DNA of 64,000 nt from Betaproteobacteria bacterium (GTDB taxonomy: Bacteria > Pseudomonadota > Gammaproteobacteria > Burkholderiales > Burkholderiaceae_C). Below are positions 7,978-17,655 of the stretch, one piece after another (the stretch's first letter is position 1; each line of letters starts with the position of its first letter). The notes under the pieces were generated by a model. That model was not told where the DNA came from and searched no databases. It worked only from the letters and a program-made list of their open reading frames with translations. The position numbers were made by a program, and so were the translations under genes. Location: NCBI GenBank assembly GCA_016716535.1, contig JADJWD010000001.1, positions 322,435-386,434 of the forward strand. The letters are read 5' to 3'.

Positions 7978-9837
7978 ATGGACACGCGCGCTGTGCAAAC
8001 CGATCCCTGCGACCCCGACTCACCGGATTCACCCCGCCTCGCCGAGCCGGTGCCGCTGGCCGACTTCGACCGCGCGCTGCGCGCCGCCAGCGCACGTGTG
8101 AGCCACGGCATCGCCTGGCCTTCGCTGCTGACGGCGTGGAGCGACTGGGCCATCCATCTCGCCACGGCGCCCGGCAAGCAGGCCGAACTCGTCGCCAAGG
8201 CTTGGCGCAAGGGCGCACGGCTGGCCCGCCACGCGTTCGAACGCGCGCAGTCACCCAACGCCGACCCGTGCATCGAGCCTTTGCCGCAGGACCGGCGCTT
8301 TCGCGATCCGGCCTGGCAGCAGTTCCCGTTCGACCTCGTCTACCAGGCGTTCCTGCTGCAGCAGCAGTGGTGGTGGAACGCCACCACCGACGTGAAGGGC
8401 GTCACTGCGCCGCATCAGCGGCTCGTCTCGTTCGTCGCCCGCCAGGCGCTGGACGTGTTGAGCCCGTCGAACTTCGTCGCGACCAACCCCGAGGTGCTGC
8501 GCCGCACGGCCGAGACCGGCGGCATGAACTTGATCGGCGGCGCGGTCGACTTCGCGCAAGACTGGCTGGCACTCGTCGGCGGCATGCCGCGCCGTGACGG
8601 CGTGCGCCTGCAGCCGGGCCGCGATGTCGCCGTGACGCCCGGCCGTGTCGTCCATCGCAACCACCTGATCGAGCTGATCCAGTACGCGCCGACGACCGCC
8701 GAGGTGCACCCCGAGCCGGTGCTGATCGTGCCCTCGTGCGTGCTGAAGTACTACATCCTGGACCTGTCGTCGGCGAACTCGCTCGTGCGCCACCTCGTCG
8801 ATGCCGGCCACACGGTGTTCATGGTCTCGTGGCGCAACCCGGACCTGCGCGACCGCGACCTCGGCGTCGAGGACTATCTGCGGCAAGGCGTGCGCGCCGC
8901 CATCGATGCGGTGGCGCGCATCGTGCAGGGACGGCGCCTGCACGCCGCCGGCTACTGTCTGGGCGGCACGTTCCTCGCGGCCGTCGCGGCATCGATGGCC
9001 GCCGAAGACGACGAGCGCCTCGCCTCGCTGACGCTGCTGGCCGCCGAGACCGACTTCACCGAGGCCGGCGAGCTGTCGATCTTCATCGACGAGAGCCAGC
9101 TCGCGCACCTCGACGACCTGACCTGGCAGCAGGGCTATCTCGACGGCGCGCAGATGGCCGGCGCCTTCCTGCTGCTGAATTCGGCCGACCTCGTGTGGTC
9201 GCGCAACGTGCGCGCCTACCTGATGAACGAGGCGCCCGCCGGCACCGACCTCGCCTCGTGGAACGCCGACACGACGCGCCTGCCGCATCGCCTGCACGCC
9301 GAGTACCTGCGGGCGCTCTACCTCAACAACGACCTCGCGTCGAGCCGCCTGCGCGTCGGCGGCCGGCCGGTGGCGCTGTCGGACATCCGCGTGCCGGTGT
9401 TCCTCATCGGCACCGAACGCGACCACGTCTCGCCGTGGCGCTCGGTCTACAAGCTGCACCAGCTGGCCGACACCGAGATCACGTTCTGCCTGACGAGCGG
9501 CGGGCACAACGTGGGCATCGTCAACCCGCCGCAGGCGGACGTGGATGGGCGGCACTACCGCATCGGCACGCATGCCGCGGCCGGCGACCGCTACGTCGAT
9601 CCCGAGGTGTGGCTGGCGCGCACGCCGGCGCAGCCAGGCTCGTGGTGGCCGGCGTGGTTCGAGTGGTTGAGTGCGCACTCGGGCCGGCGCGCGGCGCCGC
9701 CGGCGATGGGGGGTGCGGGGGCGAAGAATGGGCGCGGTGGGAAGGGCCGTGCAGGCCGTGCAGGCCGTGCGGGCGGCGCGAACGGCGCAGGCGAAGATCT
9801 CGGCGCGGCCCCCGGCACCTACGTGTTGATGCGCTGA
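7978..9837 (+). CDS. phaC: Class I-like poly(3-hydroxyalkanoate) synthase (PhaC family)
   Basis: 619 residues from the ATG at 7978; an in-frame ATG at 7951 is an equally possible start since neither has a clear ribosome site. It polymerises hydroxyacyl-CoA into PHA granules. The N-terminal cap (about 30-180) has the PhaC_N pattern (DPAWQQFPFDLVYQAFLL). The alpha/beta-hydrolase core carries the lipase-like box GYCLGG with nucleophile Cys327, Asp482 (GTERDHVSPW) and His510 (SGGHNVGIVNPP), the full Cys-Asp-His triad. YYILDLSSANSLV and FMVSWRNPD are synthase motifs. The C-terminal 45 residues contain a Gly/Arg/Ala repeat (GRAGRAGRAGG) unlike the core. No phaA, phaB or phasin gene is adjacent. Confidence 0.92.
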   Translation: MDTRAVQTDPCDPDSPDSPRLAEPVPLADFDRALRAASARVSHGIAWPSLLTAWSDWAIHLATAPGKQAELVAKAWRKGARLARHAFERAQSPNADPCIEPLPQDRRFRDPAWQQFPFDLVYQAFLLQQQWWWNATTDVKGVTAPHQRLVSFVARQALDVLSPSNFVATNPEVLRRTAETGGMNLIGGAVDFAQDWLALVGGMPRRDGVRLQPGRDVAVTPGRVVHRNHLIELIQYAPTTAEVHPEPVLIVPSCVLKYYILDLSSANSLVRHLVDAGHTVFMVSWRNPDLRDRDLGVEDYLRQGVRAAIDAVARIVQGRRLHAAGYCLGGTFLAAVAASMAAEDDERLASLTLLAAETDFTEAGELSIFIDESQLAHLDDLTWQQGYLDGAQMAGAFLLLNSADLVWSRNVRAYLMNEAPAGTDLASWNADTTRLPHRLHAEYLRALYLNNDLASSRLRVGGRPVALSDIRVPVFLIGTERDHVSPWRSVYKLHQLADTEITFCLTSGGHNVGIVNPPQADVDGRHYRIGTHAAAGDRYVDPEVWLARTPAQPGSWWPAWFEWLSAHSGRRAAPPAMGGAGAKNGRGGKGRAGRAGRAGGANGAGEDLGAAPGTYVLMR

Positions 9838-9943
9838 GGCGCCGAGGCGTCAACGCGCCGGGGCGGCGCCGCGAGAAGGCGCACGGCGGTGCCGGCACGC
9901 GGGCCGCGCGATCATCGCGCCGTCGTCCACGAAGGAGCCCGCC

Positions 9944-11359
9944 ATGGCCGCCCCCCCGCGCATCGAACACGACAGCTTCGGCCCGATCGAGGTGCCGGGC
10001 GAGCGCCTGTGGGGCGCGCAGACGCAGCGCTCGCGCGAGCACTTCGCGATCTCCGGCGAGCGCCTCCCGATGGAACTCGTGCGGGCGCTGGCTCGCGTCA
10101 AGGCCGCCGCGGCCGAGGTCAACGCCGAACTGGGCCTGCTCGACGCGGCGAAGGCCGCCGCCATCGCCGAAGCCGCGCGCGAGGTGCTCGAAGGCCGGCA
10201 CGACGACGAGTTCCCGCTCGTTGTCTGGCAGACGGGCTCGGGCACGCAGAGCCACATGAACGCCAACGAGGTGCTCGCCAACCGCGCCTCGCAGCTGATG
10301 GGCGGGCCCGTCGGCGCCGGCCGGCGCGTGCACGCCAACGACGACGTGAACCTCGGCCAGTCGTCCAACGACGTCTTCCCGACGGCGATGAACGTCGCCG
10401 CGGTGTTGGCGATCGAAGGCGTGCTCGTGCCGGCGCTGGACACGCTGCACACGACGCTGGCAGCGAAGGCGGCGGCGTTCGCCGGCATCGTCAAGATCGG
10501 CCGCACGCATCTGCAGGACGCGACGCCGCTGACGCTCGGCCAGGAGATCTCGGGCTGGGCGGCGCAGCTCGCGCATGCACGCGCGCACCTGCTGGCCACG
10601 CTGCCGCACCTGCGCGAGCTGGCGATCGGCGGCACGGCGGTCGGCACGGGCCTGAACGCGCACCCCGAGTTCGGGCCGCGCATGGCGCAGGCGCTCGGCC
10701 GCGCCTGCGGCACCGCGTTCACGAGCGCGCCGAACAAGTTCGAGGCGCTCGCCGCGCACGACGCGCACGTGCACGCACACGGCGCGCTGAAGGGGCTGGC
10801 CGCGGCGCTGACGAAGATCGCCAACGACGTGCGCTGGCTCGCCTCCGGCCCGCGCGCGGGCCTGGGCGAACTGCGTATCCCGGAGAACGAGCCCGGCAGC
10901 TCGATCATGCCGGGCAAGGTCAACCCGACGCAGTGCGAGGCGCTGACGATGGCCTGCTGCCAGGTGCTCGGCAACGACGTGACGATCGGCGTCGCCGGCG
11001 CCTCGGGCGCCTTCGAGCTGAACGTCTACAAGCCGGTGATCGCGCACGCCTTCATGCAGAGCGTGCGGCTGCTCGCCGACGGCATGCGCAGCTTCGACGC
11101 GCACTGCGCGCGGGGCATCGAGCCCGACCGCGCGCGCATCGGCGAACTGGTGCAGCGCTCGCTGATGCTGGTGACGGCGCTGAACCCGCACATCGGCTAC
11201 GACCGCGCCGCCGAGATCGCCAAGCGCGCGCACCGCGAGGGGCTGACACTGCGCGAGGTGGCGCTCGCTTCAGGCCACGTCAGCGCCGAGGATTTCGACG
11301 CCTGGGTGCGCGCCGAACAGATGACGGGGACGGCCGCCATGGCCGGCCCGGCGCGCTGA
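9944..11359 (+). CDS. fumC: Fumarate hydratase class II
   Basis: 471 residues. It hydrates fumarate to L-malate in the TCA cycle as a soluble, iron-independent homotetramer. Visible signatures are GERLWGAQTQRSREHF at the start, QTGSGTQSHMNANEV (about 95-110), NLGQSSNDVFPTAMN, the KIGRTHLQDATPLTLGQE block with the catalytic His, and the superfamily signature GSSIMPGKVNPTQ near 320. The length and the E-N-E-P-G-S-S-I-M-P sequence favour fumarase C over aspartase or argininosuccinate lyase. It starts 106 bp after the PHA synthase gene with GGAG upstream and probably has its own promoter. Confidence 0.96.
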   Translation: MAAPPRIEHDSFGPIEVPGERLWGAQTQRSREHFAISGERLPMELVRALARVKAAAAEVNAELGLLDAAKAAAIAEAAREVLEGRHDDEFPLVVWQTGSGTQSHMNANEVLANRASQLMGGPVGAGRRVHANDDVNLGQSSNDVFPTAMNVAAVLAIEGVLVPALDTLHTTLAAKAAAFAGIVKIGRTHLQDATPLTLGQEISGWAAQLAHARAHLLATLPHLRELAIGGTAVGTGLNAHPEFGPRMAQALGRACGTAFTSAPNKFEALAAHDAHVHAHGALKGLAAALTKIANDVRWLASGPRAGLGELRIPENEPGSSIMPGKVNPTQCEALTMACCQVLGNDVTIGVAGASGAFELNVYKPVIAHAFMQSVRLLADGMRSFDAHCARGIEPDRARIGELVQRSLMLVTALNPHIGYDRAAEIAKRAHREGLTLREVALASGHVSAEDFDAWVRAEQMTGTAAMAGPAR

Positions 11360-11372
11360 AGGTGCGGCGCGC

Positions 11373-11558
11373 TTACTGCTGCGCCGTCGACACGACGGGC
11401 GCGTGCGTCGCAGCTTCGGCCTGCAGCAGGGCGGCCTGCGCCGGCCGCGTGACGAGCGCGGAAACGAAGGCCGCAGCGGCGGCGATGTACAGCAGCGGCA
11501 GCTTGCGGCGAAGCGTGTCGCCGAGCGTGCGGCGCGGGTTGCGGCATTGAAGCGGCAT
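11373..11558 (-). CDS. Small hypothetical membrane or secreted protein
   Basis: 61 residues. The start at 11558 has a GGGAGAG ribosome site about 9 bp upstream. A basic N-terminus (CRNPRRTLGDTLRRK) precedes a hydrophobic stretch LPLLYIAAAAAFVSALV ending in a TRPAQA site, so it is either a single-pass membrane peptide or a preprotein with a very short mature part. It is convergent with fumC (13 bp apart) and divergent from the binding-protein gene at 11702. No family was recognised. Confidence 0.5.
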   Translation of the reverse strand: MPLQCRNPRRTLGDTLRRKLPLLYIAAAAAFVSALVTRPAQAALLQAEAATHAPVVSTAQQ

Positions 11559-11701
11559 GACGTTGGCTCTCCCGGAAAAGGCAGGATGATCCCCGACCGT
11601 CCCGCCGATCCCACCCCAGCGTCACCGTCGATTACCGCACTTACGATGCGGGCCGCGCCTCGCGTCATTTCTCCAACCACTTTTCGCATTACTTCCGAAC
11701 C

Positions 11702-13333
11702 ATGCCCGACATCGCCTCGTCATTTGTCGTGCCCATGCGGCGCCCGGCGCGGCGCCTGATCGTCGCGTTCGCGCTGCTGGCCGCACTGGGCACCGGCCCG
11801 CTGCACGCGGCCGCGCTGCGCGTGGCCAGCGCCTTCGACCCGCAGACGATGGATCCGCATGCGCTGGCACTGCTGTACCACTCGCGCATCGCGTTCCAGA
11901 TCCACGAAAGCCTGACCAGCCGCGACGAGCGGTTCAAGCTCGAACCGGCGCTTGCCACCTCGTGGCAGGCGACGAGTCCGACGACCTGGCGCTTCAAGCT
12001 GCGCCAGGGCGTCAAGTTCCACGACGGCAGCGCCTTCACCGCCGACGACGCGGTGTTCTCGATCGAGCGCACGATGGCGCCGCCGTCGCAGCGCGCCTTC
12101 CAGCTGAAGGGCGTGAAGGCGGTGAAGAAGGTCGACGACGCGACGATCGAGTTCCAGCTCGAAGCGCCCGACGCGGTGCTGCCCGAGAAGCTGCAGTTCG
12201 TCGCGATGATGAGCCGCGCCTGGGCCGAGAAGCACGGCGCCGTGAAGGCGCAGGACTTCAACGCCAAGCAGGAGACGTTCACGGTGCGCAACGCGAACGG
12301 CACCGGGCCGTTCCAGCTTTCGAGCTTCCAGCCCGACGTGCGCGTCGTGTTGAAGCGCCACGACGGCTGGTGGGGCTGGGCCGACAAAGGCGCCGATGGC
12401 CGCCCGCGCCACGGCAACCTCACCGAAGTGAGCTTCGTGCCGATCCGCAGTGACGCGACAAGGCTCGCCGCGCTCGCCTCGGGCGAGATCGATCTCGTGC
12501 TCGACCCGCCGTACCAGGACATCGCGCGCCTGAAGGCCGACACGCGCATCACGCTCCAGCAGACGGCCGACATCGGCCAGCAGTACCTCACGTTCGACCA
12601 GGCGCGCGACGAGCTGGAGTTCAGCGACGTGAAGGGCAAGAACCCCTTCAAGGACCTGCGCGTGCGCCGCGCCGTCTACCACGCGATCAACGTGCCGCTG
12701 ATCATCGACAAGGTGCTGCGCGGCCAGGGCACGCCGACCGGCGCGTTCCTCTCGCCGCTGGTCGACGGCAGCCCGCCGGACCTCGACAAACGATTGCCGT
12801 TCGACCCCGCCAGGGCGCGCGCGCTGCTCGCCGAGGCGGGCTATCCGAACGGCTTCGCCGTGACGCTGGACTGCGTCAACGTCGCCTGGCGCGAGAACGC
12901 CTGCCAGGCGATGGCGGCGATGCTGACGCAGGTGGGCATCCGCACGACGCTGCGCAGCAGCACCACCGGCACCTTCTTCCCGAAGCTGAGCCAGGGCACG
13001 GCGAGCTTCATCGAATACGGCTGGACCGCCGCACCCGACGCGTGGAACTCGCTGAACGCGCTTTTTCGCACCTTCGACCGCGCCGGCTTCGGCACCTTCA
13101 ACGCCGGCCGCTACAGCAATCCGAAAGTCGACACGCTGATCGACCAGATCCGCACAGAACCCGACCTCACCCGCCGCCGCGCGATGGTGACGACGGTGCT
13201 GCGCCTCGTCGCCGAAGACCTGCCCTACATCCCGCTGTACCGGCGCACGCTCACCTGGGCGATGAAGAAGAACGTGAGCGTCGTGCAGTGGCCGAACGAC
13301 ACGATGGAACTGCGCTGGGTGCGCGTGAAGTAG
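11702..13333 (+). CDS. ABC transporter substrate-binding protein, peptide/nickel family (SBP_bac_5)
   Basis: 543 residues with a Sec-type signal peptide (RRLIVAFALLAALGTGPLHAA), then ALRVASAFDPQTMDPHAL, the classical start of Dpp/Opp/Nik receptors. Later family blocks are present: TWRFKLRQGVKFHDGSAFTADD at about 95-115, GTGPFQLSSF, DLRVRRAVYHAINVPLI and AEAGYPNGFAVTLDC. It would bind a di/oligopeptide or a similar ligand in the periplasm. No permease or ATPase gene is adjacent, so it is an orphan receptor. Its last 83 bp overlap the 3' end of the convergent thermonuclease gene. Confidence 0.92.
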   Translation: MPDIASSFVVPMRRPARRLIVAFALLAALGTGPLHAAALRVASAFDPQTMDPHALALLYHSRIAFQIHESLTSRDERFKLEPALATSWQATSPTTWRFKLRQGVKFHDGSAFTADDAVFSIERTMAPPSQRAFQLKGVKAVKKVDDATIEFQLEAPDAVLPEKLQFVAMMSRAWAEKHGAVKAQDFNAKQETFTVRNANGTGPFQLSSFQPDVRVVLKRHDGWWGWADKGADGRPRHGNLTEVSFVPIRSDATRLAALASGEIDLVLDPPYQDIARLKADTRITLQQTADIGQQYLTFDQARDELEFSDVKGKNPFKDLRVRRAVYHAINVPLIIDKVLRGQGTPTGAFLSPLVDGSPPDLDKRLPFDPARARALLAEAGYPNGFAVTLDCVNVAWRENACQAMAAMLTQVGIRTTLRSSTTGTFFPKLSQGTASFIEYGWTAAPDAWNSLNALFRTFDRAGFGTFNAGRYSNPKVDTLIDQIRTEPDLTRRRAMVTTVLRLVAEDLPYIPLYRRTLTWAMKKNVSVVQWPNDTMELRWVRVK

Positions 13334-13949
13334 CGGTGCGCGCCGGCCTGGCGCTGCGCTGCCTCGCGGGGGACCGGCCGGCCCGGCGCCGCCGCTTGCA
13401 CGGCCCGTTCGTCTTGCGGAAGTCCTTGGGCATCACCGCGCCTTGCGTGGCGTGCAGGCCGCGGCGCAGCGCGACGGCCATCCGTTCTTCCTTCATCAGC
13501 GGGCCGCGGTCGAAGCGGTAGCGGGTGCTCCACGCGTGGCCTTCGGCGACCATCCACTTCGACACCGACTGGCCGTCCACCGTCACCACCCCGACCGTGC
13601 GGCCGTACGAATCGCGCCCGCTGCCGGTGAGCACGGCCTTCTTGCCGAGCGCGAACTCCTCGAGCGCCTTCTTCGCCTCGGTGCCGTGCGGCTGGCAGAT
13701 CTCCGGCGCGTCCATGTCGCGCAGCCGCACTTCGATCGGCGGCTTGCCGTCGGGCTGCAGGGTCAGGGTGTCGCCATCGACGATGCGGTTGATCACGCCT
13801 TCCACCGGCGGCGGTGGCTTGCCGCGCGGCGCGGCGACGGCCGCGGTGGCGGCCAGCACGGCCACGGTGAGCAAGAAAGCGGCGCGCCCACGGGCAAGCA
13901 CGGCAGGCAACAGGCCAGGCAGCGTTCGAAGCAACGTTCGGTCGGTCAT
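13251..13949 (-). CDS. Thermonuclease (SNase) family protein, secreted
   Basis: 232 residues from the ATG at 13949. A signal peptide (AAFLLTVAVLAATAAVAAPRG) precedes the SNase OB-fold: GVINRIVDGDTLTLQPDGK, VRLRDMDAPEICQPHG (metal Asp and active-site Arg), SYGRTVGVVTVDG and WMVAEGHAWSTRYR. These are the calcium-dependent phosphodiesterase motifs. The family would normally end soon after LRRGLHA...MPKDFRKTNGPC; here an Arg/Ser-rich tail of about 50 residues continues and overlaps the convergent binding-protein gene by 83 bp. That tail looks like untranslated-quality sequence or a recently lost stop codon. It starts 25 bp after the helicase gene, so the two are probably cotranscribed. Confidence 0.82.
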   Translation of the reverse strand: MTDRTLLRTLPGLLPAVLARGRAAFLLTVAVLAATAAVAAPRGKPPPPVEGVINRIVDGDTLTLQPDGKPPIEVRLRDMDAPEICQPHGTEAKKALEEFALGKKAVLTGSGRDSYGRTVGVVTVDGQSVSKWMVAEGHAWSTRYRFDRGPLMKEERMAVALRRGLHATQGAVMPKDFRKTNGPCKRRRRAGRSPARQRSARPARTATSRAPSAVPSCRSATARRSRSSSSPR

Positions 13950-13974
13950 CGGGTTCCACCTCCGCACCTCCGCA

Positions 13975-16554
13975 TCAGCGCGGGCGTCGTGATGATGCCG
14001 CAGCCGCCGGCGGCACTGCGGACGCAGCGCCAAGGCTGCGCTCGGCCTCGGCGAGCAGCCGGTCGATGCGGTCCTTCAGCTTCTCGGTGCTGAGCTGCTC
14101 GCGCAGCCGCTCCACCATCAGCGGCAGCGCAAACGGGCTCGCCGATCGCAACGGCACGTGCACGGGCGGCAGCGCGGCGATGCGCGCCAGCGCCGCGCCG
14201 AGCCGCCCGATCTCCAGCTCCTGCGCCAGCACCTCGGCCTCGGCCTGGACGAGCAGGCGGTTGCCGCTGTCGTACTTGCGAAACACTTCGTAGAAGAGCG
14301 ACGAACTCGCCTGCAACTGGCGCACGCTCTTCGGCGCGCCTGGGTAGCCCGAGAACACGAGCCCGGCGACACGCGCGATCTCGCGAAAGCGCCGCTGCGC
14401 GAGCTGCCCGGAGTTCAGGCTCGCCAGCACGTCGGCCACGAGGTTCTCCGTGCTCAGCAGCGCGGCGACACGCGCATCGGTCAGCTCGATCGGCCGCGCT
14501 GCCAGCACCTCGAGCCCGTAGTCGTTGACCGACAGCGAAAACGTGTTCGGCTCGTCGCGCGAGAGCCGCCAGGCGAGCAGCTGCGCCAGGCCGATGTGCA
14601 CGTTGCGCCCGGCGAACGGGTAGAAGAAGAAGTGCTGCCCCTCGCGCGAGCGCAGGTCCTCGATCAGCAGGTGGCCGCGGCCGGGCAGGCGCGACAGGCG
14701 CTGCTGCGCCTCGAGCATCGGGCGCGCGGCCTGCAGCTCCGGCGCGCCGTAGTCACCGGCATCGACGCCGTCGAGCACCGCCAGCACCGCGTCGGCCAGT
14801 TCGCTCGACAGCGGCATGCGGCTGCCGGCCCACGCCGGCACGATGCCGCGCGCCTTGCCAGTCGGCCTGCGCACGTAGGCGACGAGGTCGCGCACGCGCA
14901 CGAACTCGAGCACGCGGCCGGCGAAGACGAAGTGGTCGCCGGCCTTCAGCCGCGCGATGAAGCCTTCTTCGATCGTGCCGAGCGTGCCGCCGCCGCCCGC
15001 GGCGCTGGCCCACTTCACGAGCATGCTGGCCTCGCCGACGATCGTGCCCACCTGCAGCCGATGCCGGTGCGCGATGCCGCGATCGGGCACGCGAAAGCGC
15101 CCGTCGACGACCTTGACGCGGTGGTACTCGGGATAGGCGCCGAGGCTCTCGCCGCCGTGTTCGACGAAGGCCAGCGCCCAGTCGAACTCGTCGCGCGTCA
15201 GCGCCGCATAGGCGGGGGCGCTGCGCACCTCGTCGAACATCTCATCGGAGGTGTGCGTGCCGTCGGGCCGCGCATCCGCATCGAAACCCCCGCCGAGTGC
15301 CACGGTGACGAGGTGCTGCACCAGCACGTCCAGCGGCTTTTCGGGGCTCGTGCGCGATTCGACCTGCCCGGCCAGCGCGGCGCGGCGTGCGGCTGCCGCC
15401 TCGACCAGCTCCAGCGTGTTCGTCGGCACCAGCGTCACGCGGCTCGTGCGGCCGGGCGCGTGGCCGCTGCGGCCGGCACGCTGCAGCAGCCGCGCCACGC
15501 CCTTGGCGCTGCCGATCTGCAGCACACGCGCCACCGGCAGGAAATCCACGCCGAGGTCCAGCGACGAGGTCGCGACCACCGCCTTCAGCGTGCCGGCCTT
15601 CAGGCCCGCCTCGACCCACTCGCGCACGCTTTTGTCGAGCGAGCCGTGGTGCAGCGCCACGGCACCGGCCCAGTCGGGCCGCGCCTGCAGCAGCAGCTGG
15701 TACCAGATCTCGGCTTGCGAGCGCACGTTCGTGAAGACGAGCGTGCTGCCGCCTTCATGCGCGGGCTTCGCGGACTCGGCTTCGATCTCCTGCACGACCG
15801 CCGGCTGCATCTGCGCGCCCAGGTGTCCGCCCCAGCCGAAGCGGCCGGGCTCGGAAGGCAGCAGCGTGTCGATGACGAGCGCCTTGTCGATGCGGCCTTG
15901 GACGAGCCAGCCACGTTCGTGCCCGACGAGCGTCGCCATCGCCTCGTCGAGATTGCCGAGCGTCGCCGACAGGCCCCAGACGACGAGCGCCGGGTTCCAG
16001 CGGCGCAGCCGCGCGAGCGCGAGCTGCACCTGCACGCCGCGCTTGTTGCCGATCAGCTCATGCCACTCGTCGACGATGACGGTGTGCACGCCGGCGAGGT
16101 CGTGTCGTGCCGACTCGCGCGTCAGCATCAGCGTCAGCGACTCGGGCGTCGTGACGAGCGCCGCCGGCGGCCGTCGGTCCTGGCGCGCGCGCTCGCTGCT
16201 CGGCGTGTCGCCGGTGCGCTGCGCCGCCTCGGCCCACGGCGCCAGGTGCGGCAGCGGCAGCGCCAGCGCGCGCGTCGTGTCGGCGGCCAGCGCGCGCATC
16301 GGCGTCAGCCACAGGACCTGCAGGCCGTTGCCGCGCGCCGCGTCCAGCCGCGCCAGCGCGCCCATCCACACCGCGTAGGTCTTGCCGCTGCCGGTGGTGG
16401 CGTGCAGCAGGCCGCTCGCGCCCGCGGCCATTGCCGCCCAGACCTCGCGCTGGAAAGCGAACGGCTGCCAGCCGCGCGCGGCGAACCAGGTTTCGGCGAG
16501 GGCGGCGCCCGGCGCTTCGGCCGCGTCCTCAGGGCTTTCACCGGGGTTCATCAC
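13975..16554 (-). CDS. Ligase-associated-type DEXH-box DNA helicase (Lhr-like)
   Basis: 859 residues. Superfamily 2 motifs are clear: Q-like FAFQREVWAAM, Walker A TTGSGKT at 53-59, TPMRALA, TTPESL, motif II DEWH at 162-165, SATLG at 196-200, then ATSSLDLGVDF and QRAGRSGH in the second RecA domain. The C-terminal half has the winged-helix and beta-sandwich layout of the Lhr core. Family members near 820-860 residues are usually encoded beside an ATP-dependent DNA ligase, a metallo-beta-lactamase exonuclease and a phosphoesterase as a repair cassette. None of these is here; instead a thermonuclease gene follows by 25 bp. Expected role: 3'-5' DNA unwinding in repair. Confidence 0.93.
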   Translation of the reverse strand: MMNPGESPEDAAEAPGAALAETWFAARGWQPFAFQREVWAAMAAGASGLLHATTGSGKTYAVWMGALARLDAARGNGLQVLWLTPMRALAADTTRALALPLPHLAPWAEAAQRTGDTPSSERARQDRRPPAALVTTPESLTLMLTRESARHDLAGVHTVIVDEWHELIGNKRGVQVQLALARLRRWNPALVVWGLSATLGNLDEAMATLVGHERGWLVQGRIDKALVIDTLLPSEPGRFGWGGHLGAQMQPAVVQEIEAESAKPAHEGGSTLVFTNVRSQAEIWYQLLLQARPDWAGAVALHHGSLDKSVREWVEAGLKAGTLKAVVATSSLDLGVDFLPVARVLQIGSAKGVARLLQRAGRSGHAPGRTSRVTLVPTNTLELVEAAAARRAALAGQVESRTSPEKPLDVLVQHLVTVALGGGFDADARPDGTHTSDEMFDEVRSAPAYAALTRDEFDWALAFVEHGGESLGAYPEYHRVKVVDGRFRVPDRGIAHRHRLQVGTIVGEASMLVKWASAAGGGGTLGTIEEGFIARLKAGDHFVFAGRVLEFVRVRDLVAYVRRPTGKARGIVPAWAGSRMPLSSELADAVLAVLDGVDAGDYGAPELQAARPMLEAQQRLSRLPGRGHLLIEDLRSREGQHFFFYPFAGRNVHIGLAQLLAWRLSRDEPNTFSLSVNDYGLEVLAARPIELTDARVAALLSTENLVADVLASLNSGQLAQRRFREIARVAGLVFSGYPGAPKSVRQLQASSSLFYEVFRKYDSGNRLLVQAEAEVLAQELEIGRLGAALARIAALPPVHVPLRSASPFALPLMVERLREQLSTEKLKDRIDRLLAEAERSLGAASAVPPAAAASSRRPR

Positions 16555-16647
16555 GGCGGCGGACTCTACCGATCGGCATAGATTCCAGCGTCCGGCCGCT
16601 CAGGCCCACCGAGCCCACAAGGCCCACCGTACCGAGGAGCTTGCCCC

Positions 16648-17655
16648 ATGACGACCACCCGCCCCTTGCATCGACGCGCGCTGCTGACCTTGGCCGCGAC
16701 CTCGGCCGCGCTGGCGTTCGCCGCCTTCACCGCCGCCCCCGCCGCCGCGCAGCAGCCCGCCGGCACCATCCGCGTCATCGTCGGCTACCCGGCCGGCGCC
16801 ACCAGCGACGCGCTGGCGCGCGTCGTCGCCGAGGGCATGGGCCGCCAGCTCGGCCAGACGGTGATCGTCGAGAACAAGCCCGGCGCCGGCGGGCGCATCG
16901 GCAACGAACTCGTGAAGGCGGCGCCCGCCGACGGCACGACGCTCCTGATGACGCCGGTGGCGACGATGGCGATCTTCCCGCACTCGTTCGCCGGCCAGCT
17001 GCGCTACGACCCGCTGAAGGACTTCGCGCCGGTCACGCACCTGACGAACTTCCAGATCGGCCTGGGCGTCGAGGCCGGCGCGCCGGTGAAGACCCTGGCC
17101 GAATACGTGGCGTGGGTGAAGGCCGACCCGGGCAAGCGCAACTTCTACGGCTCGGCGGCGGCGGGCAGCATCCCGCACTTCTTCGGCGTGATGTTCGCGC
17201 GCGCCGCGGGGCTGGAGCTGACGCACGTGCCGTTCAAGGGCACGGCCGAGGCGATGACGGCGCTGGCCGGCGGGCAGATCAGCGCGCTGTCCACGGTGGC
17301 GGCCGACATCCGCGCGCTCGTGCAAGGCGGCAAGGCGAGGTTGCTGGCCGTGGCCGGCGAGCAGCGCTCGGCCACCTTCCCCGACGTGCCGACCTTCCGC
17401 GAGCAAGGCTTCGATCTCGTCGCGTCGCCGTGGTACGCGATGTTCGCGCCGGCCGGCACGCCGGCGGCGGCGGTGCAGCGCCTGCACGGCGCGATCGCCG
17501 CGGTGCTGGCCGACCCGGCGACGCGCCAGCGCATCGTCGACATGGGGCTCGAGCCCACCGGCCACGGGCCCGATCGGCTGGGCGCGATCCTGAAGGCCGA
17601 TTACGAGCGCTGGGGGCCGCCGATCCGCGCTTCGGGGTTCAAGCCGGGGCAGTGA
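16648..17655 (+). CDS. Bug-family (TctC-like) periplasmic substrate-binding protein
   Basis: 335 residues with a signal peptide (RRALLTLAATSAALAFAAF...AAAQQ) and all Bug signatures: IRVIVGYPAGATSDALAR, VIVENKPGAGGRIGNE, HVPFKGTAEAMTALAGGQI and FAPAGTPAAAVQRLH. Bug receptors bind organic acids or small aromatic carboxylates for tripartite tricarboxylate transporters and are massively expanded in Burkholderiales, mostly without linked TctAB genes, as here. The ligand cannot be predicted. It is divergent from the helicase gene; its 3' end overlaps the convergent DUF429 gene by 17 bp. Confidence 0.93.
   Translation: MTTTRPLHRRALLTLAATSAALAFAAFTAAPAAAQQPAGTIRVIVGYPAGATSDALARVVAEGMGRQLGQTVIVENKPGAGGRIGNELVKAAPADGTTLLMTPVATMAIFPHSFAGQLRYDPLKDFAPVTHLTNFQIGLGVEAGAPVKTLAEYVAWVKADPGKRNFYGSAAAGSIPHFFGVMFARAAGLELTHVPFKGTAEAMTALAGGQISALSTVAADIRALVQGGKARLLAVAGEQRSATFPDVPTFREQGFDLVASPWYAMFAPAGTPAAAVQRLHGAIAAVLADPATRQRIVDMGLEPTGHGPDRLGAILKADYERWGPPIRASGFKPGQ

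Noticed and set aside
14158..16581. An 807-codon open frame on the plus strand
   Set aside because: It mirrors the helicase gene, whose own frame shows every SF2 motif; the mirror frame has none.
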